A stretch of DNA of 32,734 nucleotides from Nitrospiraceae bacterium (GCA_028064945.1 JAPTWQ010000012.1:1-32734), one strand, 5' to 3'; counted from the stretch's first letter, positions 7,746-16,085 are shown. The notes: generated from the letters alone by a model not told the origin. Numbers and translations: made by a program.

Positions 7746-8456
7746 ATGGCGGCAGGCTCCAGAAGGAAGGCGCAAAAGACGACCGAGGGGGACCCCATCA
7801 ACCTTGATCGCTGGCTCGTCTCCTATGCCGATTTCATCACGCTTCTCTTCACCTTCTTCGTGATGATGTACGCCGTCTCCTCGCTCAATGAAGGGAAATA
7901 CCGAACCATCTCCCACGCCATCGTTGCCACCTTCCGCCATCGTGAGCCCCGAGCGCGCCTCCACGTCCTCTTCTCTCCCAATCACTCTCAATCCGGACTG
8001 GCCACGTCGAAAACGTCCATCGTCCTGACGCGGGCTCTCGAAAGTCTCACGCGGACCGCTTCCTCCCCGAAGGACATCAGCGTGGTCGAAACTTTCCGGC
8101 ACCTTCGTGTCCGGATCCAGGCGGGCTTTCTTTTTCGGGAGGGTCGTGCGCATCTTCGGAAGACATCCCGTCCCGTTCTTGCCGCCCTCGCCCGTCTTCT
8201 CGCCACCAGCGGCGTCTCCTTTCGTGTCGAGGGGCACACCGACTCTCTTCCGGTTCACGGCCGGTATCGGAACAATTGGGCCCTGTCGGGGGCCCGGGCG
8301 GTCAATGTCCTCTCCTTTCTTCTCTCTGCGGCTCCCATTGACCCCAGAAAGACAAGTACCGTCGCCTTCGGCTCCTCACGACCTCTGGTCCCAAACGATA
8401 CGAGCGACCATCGCCGTCAGAACCGGCGGGTGGAGATCGTGATCTTGAAAAAGTAA
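7746..8456 (+). CDS. MotB/MotD-like flagellar stator protein
   Basis: The 236-residue protein has a short basic N-terminus, one membrane segment (WLVSYADFITLLFTFFVMMY) with the conserved proton-accepting Asp in SYADF, and a C-terminal OmpA/MotB peptidoglycan-binding domain with VEGHTDSLPV, NNWALSGARA and NRRVEIVI. MotB anchors the stator ring to peptidoglycan. A GGGAGG lies 8 nt before the ATG. It forms an operon with fliM; no motA is present nearby, so the partner must be encoded elsewhere. MotB and MotD cannot be told apart from this sequence. Confidence 0.88.
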   Translation: MAAGSRRKAQKTTEGDPINLDRWLVSYADFITLLFTFFVMMYAVSSLNEGKYRTISHAIVATFRHREPRARLHVLFSPNHSQSGLATSKTSIVLTRALESLTRTASSPKDISVVETFRHLRVRIQAGFLFREGRAHLRKTSRPVLAALARLLATSGVSFRVEGHTDSLPVHGRYRNNWALSGARAVNVLSFLLSAAPIDPRKTSTVAFGSSRPLVPNDTSDHRRQNRRVEIVILKK

Positions 8457-8504
8457 AAATGTGCGGAAGAAAGAGGAAAGGCAGACTCTTTCCATGGAAG
8501 ACTT

Positions 8505-9218
8505 CTAGATCACCACAGTTTTTTCTGGGGAGAAGAAGGGATTTTCCCTCACGTTTCCTTCTTCCCCCAATGAAGCGAAGGGGTTGGAGACGGTCCGGGT
8601 TTCCCAAAGGCGGTAGTCTACCGACAGGGGCGTATGGCCGTGAATCCACAAAGAGGGTCTATAGGCGCAGATCATTGACTCCACACTTGTAAATAAAGGC
8701 GTATCTCCCGACCCATCGATATATTCAGCAGGAAGAGAGAGGGAGGATGGGGCAAAGTGGGTCACGACTACCGTGGGACCCGAAAACGGAAGGGAGAGGC
8801 GCTCGAGGAGCCAAGCGCGATCATTGCGATGCCTCTCCAGCGCCTCAAGCGACCAGAACCGTTTCAGCAACAACTTCTCTTTCTCGACCCCGGCAACGTC
8901 GGTCCATAGGGTGCAGCCCAGAAACCGCACTCCATAGATCAGGATTTCCACTCTGTCCAGAATGATCGGACCCTCTGGCATCAGGGCCCTCATTGCTCCC
9001 AGAGAGTTGCCCGAGGAAAGTAGCATGGTATCTCGGTCGCCGGGAACGAACAAAACCGGCACTTTCGTCTGCGCCAAAGCGGTCAGATAATCTCTCCGAA
9101 ATGGAATCTTTTCCTGGAGATTCCCCGCCAGCACCAACACATCCCCCTGAATATGTCCGGGAGGCAAAGTCCGGTGTCCATGATCGAGGTAGAGATCCGA
9201 TGCGTACTGGATCTTCAA
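8505..9218 (-). CDS. metallophosphoesterase-fold protein with degraded active site
   Basis: The protein (237 residues from TTG 9218) follows the calcineurin-like phosphoesterase pattern, but its metal ligands are altered. The usual DxH is SDLYLD (His to Tyr), the usual GD is AGNLQ (Asp to Asn), GNHE/D is PGDRD (Asn and His lost), and GHTH is HGHTP (last His lost). The first Asp and the THFAP His remain. TTG 9218 is chosen because AGGAGG lies 6 nt upstream and MKIQYASDL is the family's usual N-terminus; longer starts up to 9311 exist. It is probably not a working phosphatase, or has a changed metal centre. It stands alone, convergent with motB across 48 nt. Confidence 0.7.
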   Translation of the reverse strand: MKIQYASDLYLDHGHRTLPPGHIQGDVLVLAGNLQEKIPFRRDYLTALAQTKVPVLFVPGDRDTMLLSSGNSLGAMRALMPEGPIILDRVEILIYGVRFLGCTLWTDVAGVEKEKLLLKRFWSLEALERHRNDRAWLLERLSLPFSGPTVVVTHFAPSSLSLPAEYIDGSGDTPLFTSVESMICAYRPSLWIHGHTPLSVDYRLWETRTVSNPFASLGEEGNVRENPFFSPEKTVVI

Positions 9219-9686
9219 ACAACTCCTCCTTTCCATCGGAGAGGCAAGTGCATCTGCGGGCAGGTTGCATATGACATTGCTAATTTTTGATAGGCTGTAA
9301 GCCTTCTCCATCCCTCCTTAATGCGAGGTTTTTGAATACAAAACCCAAACTAAAATGGGCTTGGAAAGTGTGTGGAGAGAAGGAGGGTGTTATTCTGATG
9401 CCTAACTTTCCCCTGACTGACTTTTGAGAAATCATAGATTGAAATTTTATCATCATATTTTTTTTTGATTTAATCAATAGTATTGGAATGATTTTTAAAT
9501 AATTTAAAATTAATGAGTATTATATTTGTAGGAGACAGATTTAAATTGGCGAAATTGTAAAAGCATCAATAGCGGGGATTTCGGCCCGTCCGGAGCGCTG
9601 GCGCCGGGCCCGAAGGTATTCCATGCCTTGGGGAAGAAAGTCGAACTATCAGTGGCGTAGGCAGGCCCGGGAAGAAAGTGTTGCCT
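9219..9686. other. AT-rich intergenic region
   Basis: No gene is supported here. Bases about 9400-9570 are strikingly AT-rich compared with the surrounding GC-rich genes and end exactly at the second copy of the 37-bp repeat. The part after 9607 has no recognisable element. Confidence 0.5.
9571..9607 (+). repeat. 37-bp perfect direct repeat, right copy (partner at 1929)
   Basis: This is identical to 1929-1965 and in the same orientation. It starts abruptly after AT-rich sequence, as at the edge of an inserted or duplicated block. Confidence 0.85.
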
Positions 9687-10400
9687 CTAGCGGGCACTCC
9701 GGTTCCGGATCATGTCCAGAACCTCCCGGGCCGTCAGTCCGGATGTCTTGGCCAGCGCCTCGACATCTTTCCAGTTGCCCGGCGTTGCCTGATCAAAAAT
9801 TTTGTCGAACATCTCAGGGGTGATGTGTCCGTTCGTGATGTCGATCATGGTCGTTCCAGGAAGGAAAATAGGGGGGGCGTCCTTGTCCGGCGGGATTCCT
9901 TCCGCTTTCCATCTGGCCCCCGGAATCAGGGACGGACGGATCCACGGTGTCCCGGGTTTCTTCGGGACATGGTTGTCGGACATTTTTGTGGTGAAAAACT
10001 TTCTCGCCAGAATGATCCGGAGATCCCCGGACCGGAGAAGAGCCAACTGTGGTCCTTGAGAGAGAGTTGTCGGACCTTCAGGATCCGGAGATAGCGTGGC
10101 CATCGAGATCTCCGAATCAAGAAATGCTTGGGCGGCTTCGATCAGCGTTTCCGGTTCGTGAATTGCCACAAACCAGAGATGGATCCGGGAGGGATCGAGC
10201 GTGAGCCGCTCCGGATCGATCGAAAGGGCGGAAAGAAGCAGGGAAACGTTTCTCTCGGAGAGAGAGATTTCCCGGCCACGGAGCCAGTTCGAAAGGTTCG
10301 CGGGCTCGAACCCGCAAGCGCTGGCCCAATGAATGTTCGATTTGTCGGAAAGGGTGATGAGGATCCGGGCGAGTCTTGATAGCTCCGATGAGGATGCCAA
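9687..10400 (-). CDS. HTH (XRE-like) DNA-binding protein, candidate regulator
   Basis: The protein is 237 residues from TTG 10400, which has AGGAG about 10 nt upstream; the open frame reaches 10553 but would then overlap the upstream gene. The N-terminal region ARILITLSDKSNIHWASACG followed by PANLSNWLRGR looks like a Cro/C1-type helix-turn-helix. The rest (LRIILARKFFTTKMSDNH, then a proline-rich stretch and a small C-terminal helical domain ending REVLDMIRNRSAR) belongs to no family I know. It lies 74 nt behind the EAL gene on the same strand and may regulate the divergent transfer operon; that is inference. Confidence 0.6.
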   Translation of the reverse strand: MASSSELSRLARILITLSDKSNIHWASACGFEPANLSNWLRGREISLSERNVSLLLSALSIDPERLTLDPSRIHLWFVAIHEPETLIEAAQAFLDSEISMATLSPDPEGPTTLSQGPQLALLRSGDLRIILARKFFTTKMSDNHVPKKPGTPWIRPSLIPGARWKAEGIPPDKDAPPIFLPGTTMIDITNGHITPEMFDKIFDQATPGNWKDVEALAKTSGLTAREVLDMIRNRSAR

Positions 10401-10474
10401 GAGGTTCTTCTCCTGATTGGTCGTGTGAAATACTATTGCGGATTCTGTAAAGGTACCGGAAAATCCGGGTTTTT

Positions 10475-11188
10475 TCAATTGGTCCGTCGTCCGTCTGACA
10501 GTTCTCCGATCGGACCCGGTCTCCCGTAAAACCAGCCCTGGCCCGAAGCACATCCGATCTTTCCGGCAAAACGAGCATGCGATTTGGTTTCGATGCCTTC
10601 CCCCAGAATACTGATATCAGTCCTCCCGATCGCTCTTACGACGCCTTCGACAAGGTCCCGGGCAGGCTTCCCCGTCGCCTGAACGAGCTTCCGGTCGATT
10701 TTCACGAAGTCGACCGACAGGTCCAGAAGGCGGGAGATATTCGAATGCCCGGTTCCGAAATCGTCGACCGCGATCCGGAATCCCCGACGCTTCGCCTCGA
10801 CAAGAACCGACTCCTGTTCCGGTTCAAGAAATTCCTCCAGAACTTCGATGACCGGCACAACCCCGGAGGGAAAACGCGACAGCCAGGGAAAAAGGAACGA
10901 AGAAACGCATTGTCGGGGCGAAAGATTGAAGAACGCCAGAAAGGGTTCGTCTCTGGGAGGAAGATCCAAAAGATCGGAAACAACCCGGTCCATCTCCCAT
11001 CGGGTGAATTCTTCCCATGCCTCTCTCCGGGCGACCTCAACCAACATCTCGATGGGGCTCCCGGCCGGGGGACGGAGAAGGGCTTCCGCCCCGACGGTTC
11101 GCCCATTTTCGAGATTGACGACGGGTTGCCAGTGCAGACGGGTTCCCCTAATAAATTCGTTAAAGGGTTCGGACGCCGGGAGGGACAT
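10475..11188 (-). CDS. stand-alone EAL-domain cyclic-di-GMP phosphodiesterase
   Basis: From ATG 11188 (AAGGA 5 nt upstream) the protein is 237 residues and consists of a single EAL domain. GAEALLRP, NLSPRQ, EVLEEF, DDFGTGHSN, KIDRKLV and EGIET retain the residues needed for metal and substrate binding, so hydrolysis of c-di-GMP to pGpG is likely. There is no sensor domain, signal peptide or membrane segment. It is divergently oriented to the dotD-pil operon across a region with a 20-bp inverted repeat, which suggests shared control. Confidence 0.88.
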   Translation of the reverse strand: MSLPASEPFNEFIRGTRLHWQPVVNLENGRTVGAEALLRPPAGSPIEMLVEVARREAWEEFTRWEMDRVVSDLLDLPPRDEPFLAFFNLSPRQCVSSFLFPWLSRFPSGVVPVIEVLEEFLEPEQESVLVEAKRRGFRIAVDDFGTGHSNISRLLDLSVDFVKIDRKLVQATGKPARDLVEGVVRAIGRTDISILGEGIETKSHARFAGKIGCASGQGWFYGRPGPIGELSDGRRTN

Positions 11189-11215
11189 TTTTTCCTTCTT
11201 TCCAAAAAATAATAG

Positions 11216-11235
11216 ATGGTATTGACTAATACCAT
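11216..11235. promoter_or_regulatory. 20-bp inverted repeat, candidate operator
   Basis: ATGGTATTGACTAATACCAT has perfect 8-bp arms around a 4-bp centre. It lies 28 nt before the EAL start and overlaps the -35 element of a plus-strand promoter, so one protein bound here could control both directions. Confidence 0.6.
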
Positions 11236-11250
11236 GTAAAATGTTTATAT
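11222..11250 (+). promoter_or_regulatory. candidate promoter of the dotD-pilR operon
   Basis: TTGACT (11222-11227) is followed after 17 bp by TTATAT (11245-11250); TATATG one base on is an alternative -10. It lies about 175 nt before dotD in AT-rich sequence. Confidence 0.45.
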
Positions 11251-11376
11251 GATTCAAGCAACACATTCAAGCGGAGCGGCAAAAGACACAGGAGTCGTTT
11301 CCGATGACCTTCAAGGCGATAAATGACGCACAAGACACTGTTTTCGCCCTAGGAGACAGTGAGATGACGCAGGAGG

Positions 11377-11416
11377 CACCTGTGTTGCCATATGATGCAC
11401 CGCCTGACCACAGGTG
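11377..11416 (+). promoter_or_regulatory. inverted repeat overlapping the dotD ribosome site
   Basis: CACCTGTG (11377-11384) pairs perfectly with CACAGGTG (11409-11416) around a 24-nt loop. The right arm overlaps AGGTGG, the likely ribosome site of dotD, so the fold could lower translation. Confidence 0.35.
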
Positions 11417-11425
11417 GCATGGGTG

Positions 11426-11983
11426 ATGACTTGGAAGGATCGGAGAAGATGTTGTTTCTGGACAACTGTTCTGGCGGGGGTGGCTGTCATGATGACCGGT
11501 TGCGCCTCATCGTCTGTCTCTTTCAAGGAAAAGGAGAAGACAATCCTGCAGGACGATACAGCGCCGGAGATCTTGTCAAAAGCGGCCCTGCGCATCACCC
11601 GGGACTGGGATCGGCTCCTGGCCTACCAGAGCCATCTTCCTCCTCCCGCTCTCGGAATCTCCCGGGTTCAGAAAACAGGAACAATGGGGCGACGGTTTAC
11701 CCTCAAATATGTCGGTCCGGTGGAACCCTTTCTGCGGCATCTCGGAAAAGTCGCCCGATGGGAAATGAAGGTCATAGGGAAGAGACCGGCGTCCGAACCC
11801 ATGATCGAGATCAGGTCAAAAAAAGAACCTCTTTACGACATCCTTCGGGATGCCGGCGTGCAGATCACTCCTGCCGCCTGGATTGTCCTTCGCCCCGAGG
11901 GGCGGGAGATCGACCTGGTCTATCCGCCCCCTCTTCCTTCCCGACCGGTCAAAGCATACGAAGGGCGCCCCGGTGAAAAATAA
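11426..11983 (+). CDS. dotD: DotD/TraH-like lipoprotein of a type IVB conjugation system
   Basis: The 185-residue protein begins MTWKDRRRCCFWTTVLAGVA followed by VMMTGC, a lipoprotein signal with lipobox Cys. The mature part resembles DotD/TraH: a helical region, then a secretin-N-like alpha/beta fold (FTLKYVGPVEPFLRHLGKVA, later PLYDILRDAGVQ). DotD is an outer-membrane lipoprotein of the type IVB core complex. ATG 11426 is chosen over GTG 11414 because it gives a compact signal peptide. It heads the operon and overlaps dotC by 11 nt. The family call rests on the fold pattern and the dotD-dotC-dotB-icmT order, which matches traH-traI-traJ-traK of IncI plasmids. Confidence 0.75.
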   Translation: MTWKDRRRCCFWTTVLAGVAVMMTGCASSSVSFKEKEKTILQDDTAPEILSKAALRITRDWDRLLAYQSHLPPPALGISRVQKTGTMGRRFTLKYVGPVEPFLRHLGKVARWEMKVIGKRPASEPMIEIRSKKEPLYDILRDAGVQITPAAWIVLRPEGREIDLVYPPPLPSRPVKAYEGRPGEK

Positions 11984-12800
11984 GATTGCCTTGCCGTCCA
12001 TTGCGCTGATCCTTTGCCTCCTGCCGGAAATCGTCTTCGCCTCCGGCATGTCTTCCGGGTCGAATTCCAGAAAGGCGCTCCCGACCCTCGGCCAGGCCGA
12101 GCATCCATCAAGGCCGGACGACAAGATTCGGAAACGGGCGCTTCGTCAGGCCGCGCAAAAAAAAGCGGCCTTGTCGTGGGGCGCCCAGACGGGGTATGCC
12201 AGAAAGACTCAGATGCGAAATCGCTGGCTCCGGAAGGAATCCCTCCTTCTCGATCGGGTGTTCACGTTCCGGCCGTTTCTGTCCTCGGACGAACATGTGC
12301 TCCTTCCTTCGGTGGATGCCGGGAAGCGGGCATTCAAGCTCGAATCTTCGACCTCCTCGGATTCGACCCTTGTGTCCTACCGCATTCATGAGCCCGCCCG
12401 GGTCATTTCCATTCCTCCCACCTTCCGGGATTATCTGATTCTTTCTCCCGGGAGCCCCAAGAAGGTCAATTCTCTTCTCCTTCCCAAAAACTCGAAGGAG
12501 AAAAAGCTCTGGAAAAAATGGACGGACAAGGGATGGAAAACCGGGGAGCGACTCTCCGATCAGGCGTTCCAGATCGGAATGCGACGGCTTGTCAGGGCGA
12601 TCGAGGGAAGAATCCGTTTTTACGAACTGGCGATTTCCGGACAGATCGAACGGCCCACCTGGGCACGATCCCCGTCCGCCACTCTCCGAACGGGCGAAGT
12701 CCTTGAAATAGGGGACACGGTTCTTCGGATCACGAGACCGGCCCGGTTTACGGCGACGGAACACTGGAAACCGCTTGAAGTGAAGGAGGAGGAAAAGTGA
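11973..12800 (+). CDS. dotC: DotC/TraI-like type IVB secretion core protein
   Basis: From GTG 11973 the protein has 275 residues and a signal peptide (MKNKIALPSIALILCLLPEI, cleavage near VFASG). The sequence RIHEPARVISIPPTFRDYLI and the DQAFQIGMRRLVRAIEGRIR segment are typical of DotC, the outer-membrane partner of DotD and DotH. Legionella DotC is a lipoprotein; here no clear lipobox is seen. It overlaps dotD at its start and dotB at its stop, so the three genes are translationally coupled. Confidence 0.8.
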   Translation: MKNKIALPSIALILCLLPEIVFASGMSSGSNSRKALPTLGQAEHPSRPDDKIRKRALRQAAQKKAALSWGAQTGYARKTQMRNRWLRKESLLLDRVFTFRPFLSSDEHVLLPSVDAGKRAFKLESSTSSDSTLVSYRIHEPARVISIPPTFRDYLILSPGSPKKVNSLLLPKNSKEKKLWKKWTDKGWKTGERLSDQAFQIGMRRLVRAIEGRIRFYELAISGQIERPTWARSPSATLRTGEVLEIGDTVLRITRPARFTATEHWKPLEVKEEEK

Positions 12801-13912
12801 GCCTTTCTCTCCCAGAGCTCCGCGATCCGGTCCGGCATGACCCGGACAGTCTCGATGCCCTGCTCAGGACCCTCGTATCGGCCGGAGCCTCGGATATCCT
12901 TCTTGTTTCCGAATCTCCCGTCCGGGCCTATCTCCGGGGACGATGGGAGACGGTCGGAACGAGAGCGGTCAAGACCCATGAGCTCGCGGACATCCTGAAC
13001 GCCATCGACATGGCGAACGCATCTTCGATGGTGGCTTCGGGAGCGGCTCGAAATATCGCCTACGAAGTGTCGTTGGGGAACCGGGACTCCCGTTTGAGAT
13101 TCCGGGTCAACGCAACGGGAACCCGGCGGTCCGGGCCCCGGGATCTGAAGATCGTCCTTCGAAGCATCCCCGACACGCCTCCGACGCTCGAATCGATGGG
13201 GCTGCCTTCGGAGCTCGTGGCCGCGCTTTTCCCCCTGGACGGGCTGGTCGGCGTAGCCGGCGCCACGGGATCCGGGAAAAGTACGCTCCTGGCGGCCAAC
13301 CTTCGAGAAAAGCTCGAACGGGGCGGGTGCCATATCGCCACCGCCGAGGCGCCCATCGAATTCGTCTATGACAAAGTCGAGACCCGGGACACGGGAATCA
13401 TCGTCCAGAGCGAAGTTCCCACCCATCACCCCTCGTTCGGGAAAGCCGTCGAGGAGATGCTCCGGCAAAAGCCCGATGTCATCCTGGTCGGCGAATCCCG
13501 GGACGCGGAGACGATCGCGAATACAATATTGGCCTGTCAGACCGGGCACGCCGCCTATACGACGGTCCACACCAACGGAGTGGGCGAAACCATCGGCCGC
13601 ATGGCGGAGGCATTCCCCGGTCCCGAGCGGGATGCCGTGGCTTCCAAGATCCTTGCGGCCATGAGGGTTCTGGTCCATCAGAGGCTCGTCCGGAAAGCCG
13701 ACGGTTCCGGGCGGGTTCCCGTCCGGGAATGGCTCGTGTTCGACCGGGACATCAAAAGAACTCTCATGGCCTCACCATGGTCCAACTGGCCGTTTCTGAT
13801 CGGCGATATTCTTGTGAAAATGGGCCAAAGTGCCTCCCAGGATGCCCGGCGTGCCTGGGAGGCGGGACTGATCTCGGAAGAATCCCTTCTGGCGATCGAA
13901 GGAGGGGCCTGA
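12797..13912 (+). CDS. dotB: DotB/TraJ-like type IVB secretion ATPase
   Basis: The 371-residue protein is a PilT/VirB11-type hexameric ATPase. It has an N-terminal PAS-like sensor domain (SGASDILLVSE pattern), a Walker A GATGSGKST around residue 156, an Asp/His box region, a Walker B-like DVILVGESRD and a His box TGHAAYTTVHTN. DotB drives substrate export or pilus dynamics at the cytoplasmic face of type IVB systems. GTG 12797 is preceded by GGAGGAGG. It overlaps dotC by 4 nt and the next gene by 1 nt. Confidence 0.88.
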   Translation: MSLSLPELRDPVRHDPDSLDALLRTLVSAGASDILLVSESPVRAYLRGRWETVGTRAVKTHELADILNAIDMANASSMVASGAARNIAYEVSLGNRDSRLRFRVNATGTRRSGPRDLKIVLRSIPDTPPTLESMGLPSELVAALFPLDGLVGVAGATGSGKSTLLAANLREKLERGGCHIATAEAPIEFVYDKVETRDTGIIVQSEVPTHHPSFGKAVEEMLRQKPDVILVGESRDAETIANTILACQTGHAAYTTVHTNGVGETIGRMAEAFPGPERDAVASKILAAMRVLVHQRLVRKADGSGRVPVREWLVFDRDIKRTLMASPWSNWPFLIGDILVKMGQSASQDARRAWEAGLISEESLLAIEGGA

Positions 13913-14172
13913 TGTGGCGGTGGGCCTCCGGAGTTCCCCGTCTCGGCCCGGTCGACGCCCGGGCGGGCGTCGCGCTCCTGATCTTCTTTTTTCACATGCG
14001 GCTCTGGACGCTGGGGGTTGCGCTTCTTGGAGTAGCGTTTTTTGGAGTTCTGGAACGCTTTGGTCTGACGTTGCCGGTCGCCTGGCGGGTTCTTCTTCGG
14101 GCAATCTCCGGCCCGGTCGTCTGGCCGGAGAATCCGATGAAGCCCGTGTACCGGTTCTACCGGGAATATTGA
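13912..14172 (+). CDS. icmT: IcmT/TraK-like small membrane protein
   Basis: The 86-residue protein starts MWRWASGVPRLGPVDARAGV and has two membrane segments (ALLIFFFHMRLWTLGVALLG and the following AVAFFGVLE region), then a conserved-looking tail with RPG/NPMKPVYRFYREY character. Length, topology and position directly after dotB match IcmT of Legionella and TraK of IncI plasmids. Its ATG shares the A of the dotB stop. AGGAGGGG precedes it. Confidence 0.75.
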   Translation: MWRWASGVPRLGPVDARAGVALLIFFFHMRLWTLGVALLGVAFFGVLERFGLTLPVAWRVLLRAISGPVVWPENPMKPVYRFYREY

Positions 14173-14185
14173 AGAGGAGGAGTCT

Positions 14186-15193
14186 ATGTCCGCAGCAGAA
14201 GAACCGATTATCAATGTGGGTCTTGACGACGGATATGCCGCCGTCAAGGTGGCCTGGTATGACGGGAACGGGGCGATCCGGACCCATTCCATCCCCTCCC
14301 GGGCCCGTCAGGGATCATACGGCATCGGTTCATTCGACAGCGACGGGACGGTCGGAGGATATGAAACCGATGGACTCCGTTTCACGGTAGATCCGGGCGT
14401 GATCGGCGACACCACGCGCTTTCCGGATTACAATCTGTCACCTTTGGCCCGGATCCTTACCCAACATGCATTGATCTCGGCCGGTTTTTCAGGATCGTCT
14501 GTCCGGATTCTGTCCGGGCTTCCTCTCAACCGGTATTTCAGAGACGAAAAGAAGAACACGGATCTGACAGCCCGAAAAATCGAGAGTTTTGGCAGGCCGG
14601 TCAAACGGCTGGATGGAGGCGCTCCTCCCCGGATTGTTTTCCACGAGATCTTCGCCCAGGGACTGGCCGCGGTGGTGGATTGGCTCTCCGACGGAAGGAC
14701 TATCAGATCGCAGGACGGCCCCGTTGGGGTTGTCGACATCGGTGGACAGACGACCGACATCTCCGTGATTCTTCCTCCCCGTCGGGTCGATCACGAGCAC
14801 ATGGCGACACTGGAAACGGGGTCGCTGGATGTCCGGGCTCTTCTTAAGCGCCGAATCCTGGTTTCAAACGATGTCGACGAAATCTCCGACCGGACACTTG
14901 ACATTGCTCTGGAAAACGGTCGAATCCGACTATATGGAAAGGATGTCTCTGTTGAGAGGGAGAGGGAGGATTCGGTCAGGGAGATCGAATTCCGGCTATT
15001 GAACCAGATTCGGGCCGTATTCGGAGATATGCTCCCGAGTCTCGACGCCATCCTGTTCGTCGGCGGAGGAAGTTTATTGTTCCCGGGGCTTGCGAAATTC
15101 TTTCCGAACGGGGTCATCCCGGATCAACCGGAGTTCTCAAACGCCCGGGGGATGTTGAAGGCCTTGTCTCTTTCATTGTCGGGAAGAGGATGA
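14186..15193 (+). CDS. parM: actin-like plasmid segregation protein (ParM/StbA family)
   Basis: The 335-residue protein has the actin-fold nucleotide motifs: NVGLDDGYAAVKVAW (phosphate 1), GVVDIGGQTTDISV (phosphate 2) and ILFVGGGSLLF (adenosine). ParM filaments push plasmid copies apart, joined to DNA through ParR. GAGGAGG precedes the ATG. The gene sits 13 nt after icmT, inside the conjugation-pilus operon, and overlaps its partner gene by 4 nt. A role in partition is expected from the family; a role in transfer is not excluded. Confidence 0.85.
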   Translation: MSAAEEPIINVGLDDGYAAVKVAWYDGNGAIRTHSIPSRARQGSYGIGSFDSDGTVGGYETDGLRFTVDPGVIGDTTRFPDYNLSPLARILTQHALISAGFSGSSVRILSGLPLNRYFRDEKKNTDLTARKIESFGRPVKRLDGGAPPRIVFHEIFAQGLAAVVDWLSDGRTIRSQDGPVGVVDIGGQTTDISVILPPRRVDHEHMATLETGSLDVRALLKRRILVSNDVDEISDRTLDIALENGRIRLYGKDVSVEREREDSVREIEFRLLNQIRAVFGDMLPSLDAILFVGGGSLLFPGLAKFFPNGVIPDQPEFSNARGMLKALSLSLSGRG

Positions 15194-15660
15194 TGTCCCG
15201 TCCGAAGAGCCCGACCGGAAATCGTCGGCGGATCCGGATCTCTCTGACTTGTCATACCGGAATCGAACCCATCAGGAAGTTTATGGAATTCTTCTCCTCC
15301 GCCAGGAGAGAGGACCGTCCGGAGTATCTGCGGATGTGTCTATGTGTCGGCTTTCGTGCAGGATGTCCGGACCGGAGCGATTGGCCGCGCCGTCCCGATC
15401 CCCGTGGAAAAACGCTGAAGATAACTCTCGATTTTTGCGCGGATCATCCCTGTCTCGGGCCATTTTTGGAGAAATATGACTCTGAATCCTGGGATAGACA
15501 GACCCGATGGGTGCTGGAAACGATTGTTCTTGGGCACGAGATTCTGTCCGGAACTCTTTCGGGAAATAGCGGAAGAGAGATGCGCGCTCCGGAAGGGGAA
15601 AGAGCGATTTCTTCCCCGAGCCAGGCGTCGAAAGATATTTTTGGAGGATTGTTTACATGA
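15190..15660 (+). CDS. ParR/StbB-like DNA-binding partner of ParM (tentative)
   Basis: The 156-residue protein starts with a basic stretch (RRRIRISLTCHTGIEPIRKF) and continues RPEYLRMCLCVGF, which resembles a ribbon-helix-helix fold as in ParR/StbB. The C-terminal half has no clear family. It begins with ATGATG overlapping the parM stop, and its stop overlaps the pilL start, so it is translationally coupled on both sides. The partner role is inferred mainly from position. Confidence 0.5.
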   Translation: MMSRPKSPTGNRRRIRISLTCHTGIEPIRKFMEFFSSARREDRPEYLRMCLCVGFRAGCPDRSDWPRRPDPRGKTLKITLDFCADHPCLGPFLEKYDSESWDRQTRWVLETIVLGHEILSGTLSGNSGREMRAPEGERAISSPSQASKDIFGGLFT

Positions 15661-16085
15661 AACCATCAATATTGTCTGTCGGCATGAGTGCATTCGTTCT
15701 TCTTTTGTCATTCGGACCCTCGGCCCATGCGTATTTTTGCGGGGATCCGGTGTCGGACAACTGCTCCGTTCCCCAGGAGAGCCAGAAAACCCAAGGAAAG
15801 GGTCAGTCCCCGGTGAACACAGAGAGCCATCCGACGATGACTTATGTGCTTTCTCCGGACCGGGGCCTGAAAGAGAATTTCGAGTCCTGGGGGAAGGCCT
15901 CCGGATGGAAGGTCCTCTGGCATTCGGAATACAGCTTTCCGGTCAAGGCCCGTTACGTGGCCGGGAGAAGCTTTCTGGGGGCGGTCCGGCGCAGCATCAA
16001 GGTCTTCAACGCCGGATCCGGCGGATGGCTGAAAGTTCATGCGTACCTTTCGAACCATGTGCTGCTGGTCGAGGACGGGCGATGA
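15657..16085 (+). CDS. pilL: PilL/TcpQ-like pilus assembly protein
   Basis: This 142-residue protein has a signal peptide (MKPSILSVGMSAFVLLLSFG, cleavage after SAHA) and a C-terminal TcpQ-like domain: YVLSPDRGLKENFESWGKAS, then GWKVLWHSEYSFPVKARY and AYLSNHVLLVE. TcpQ/PilL C-terminal domains help place the secretin in the outer membrane. It is far shorter than R64 PilL and keeps only the C-terminal part. It opens the pilus part of the operon. Confidence 0.8.
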   Translation: MKPSILSVGMSAFVLLLSFGPSAHAYFCGDPVSDNCSVPQESQKTQGKGQSPVNTESHPTMTYVLSPDRGLKENFESWGKASGWKVLWHSEYSFPVKARYVAGRSFLGAVRRSIKVFNAGSGGWLKVHAYLSNHVLLVEDGR

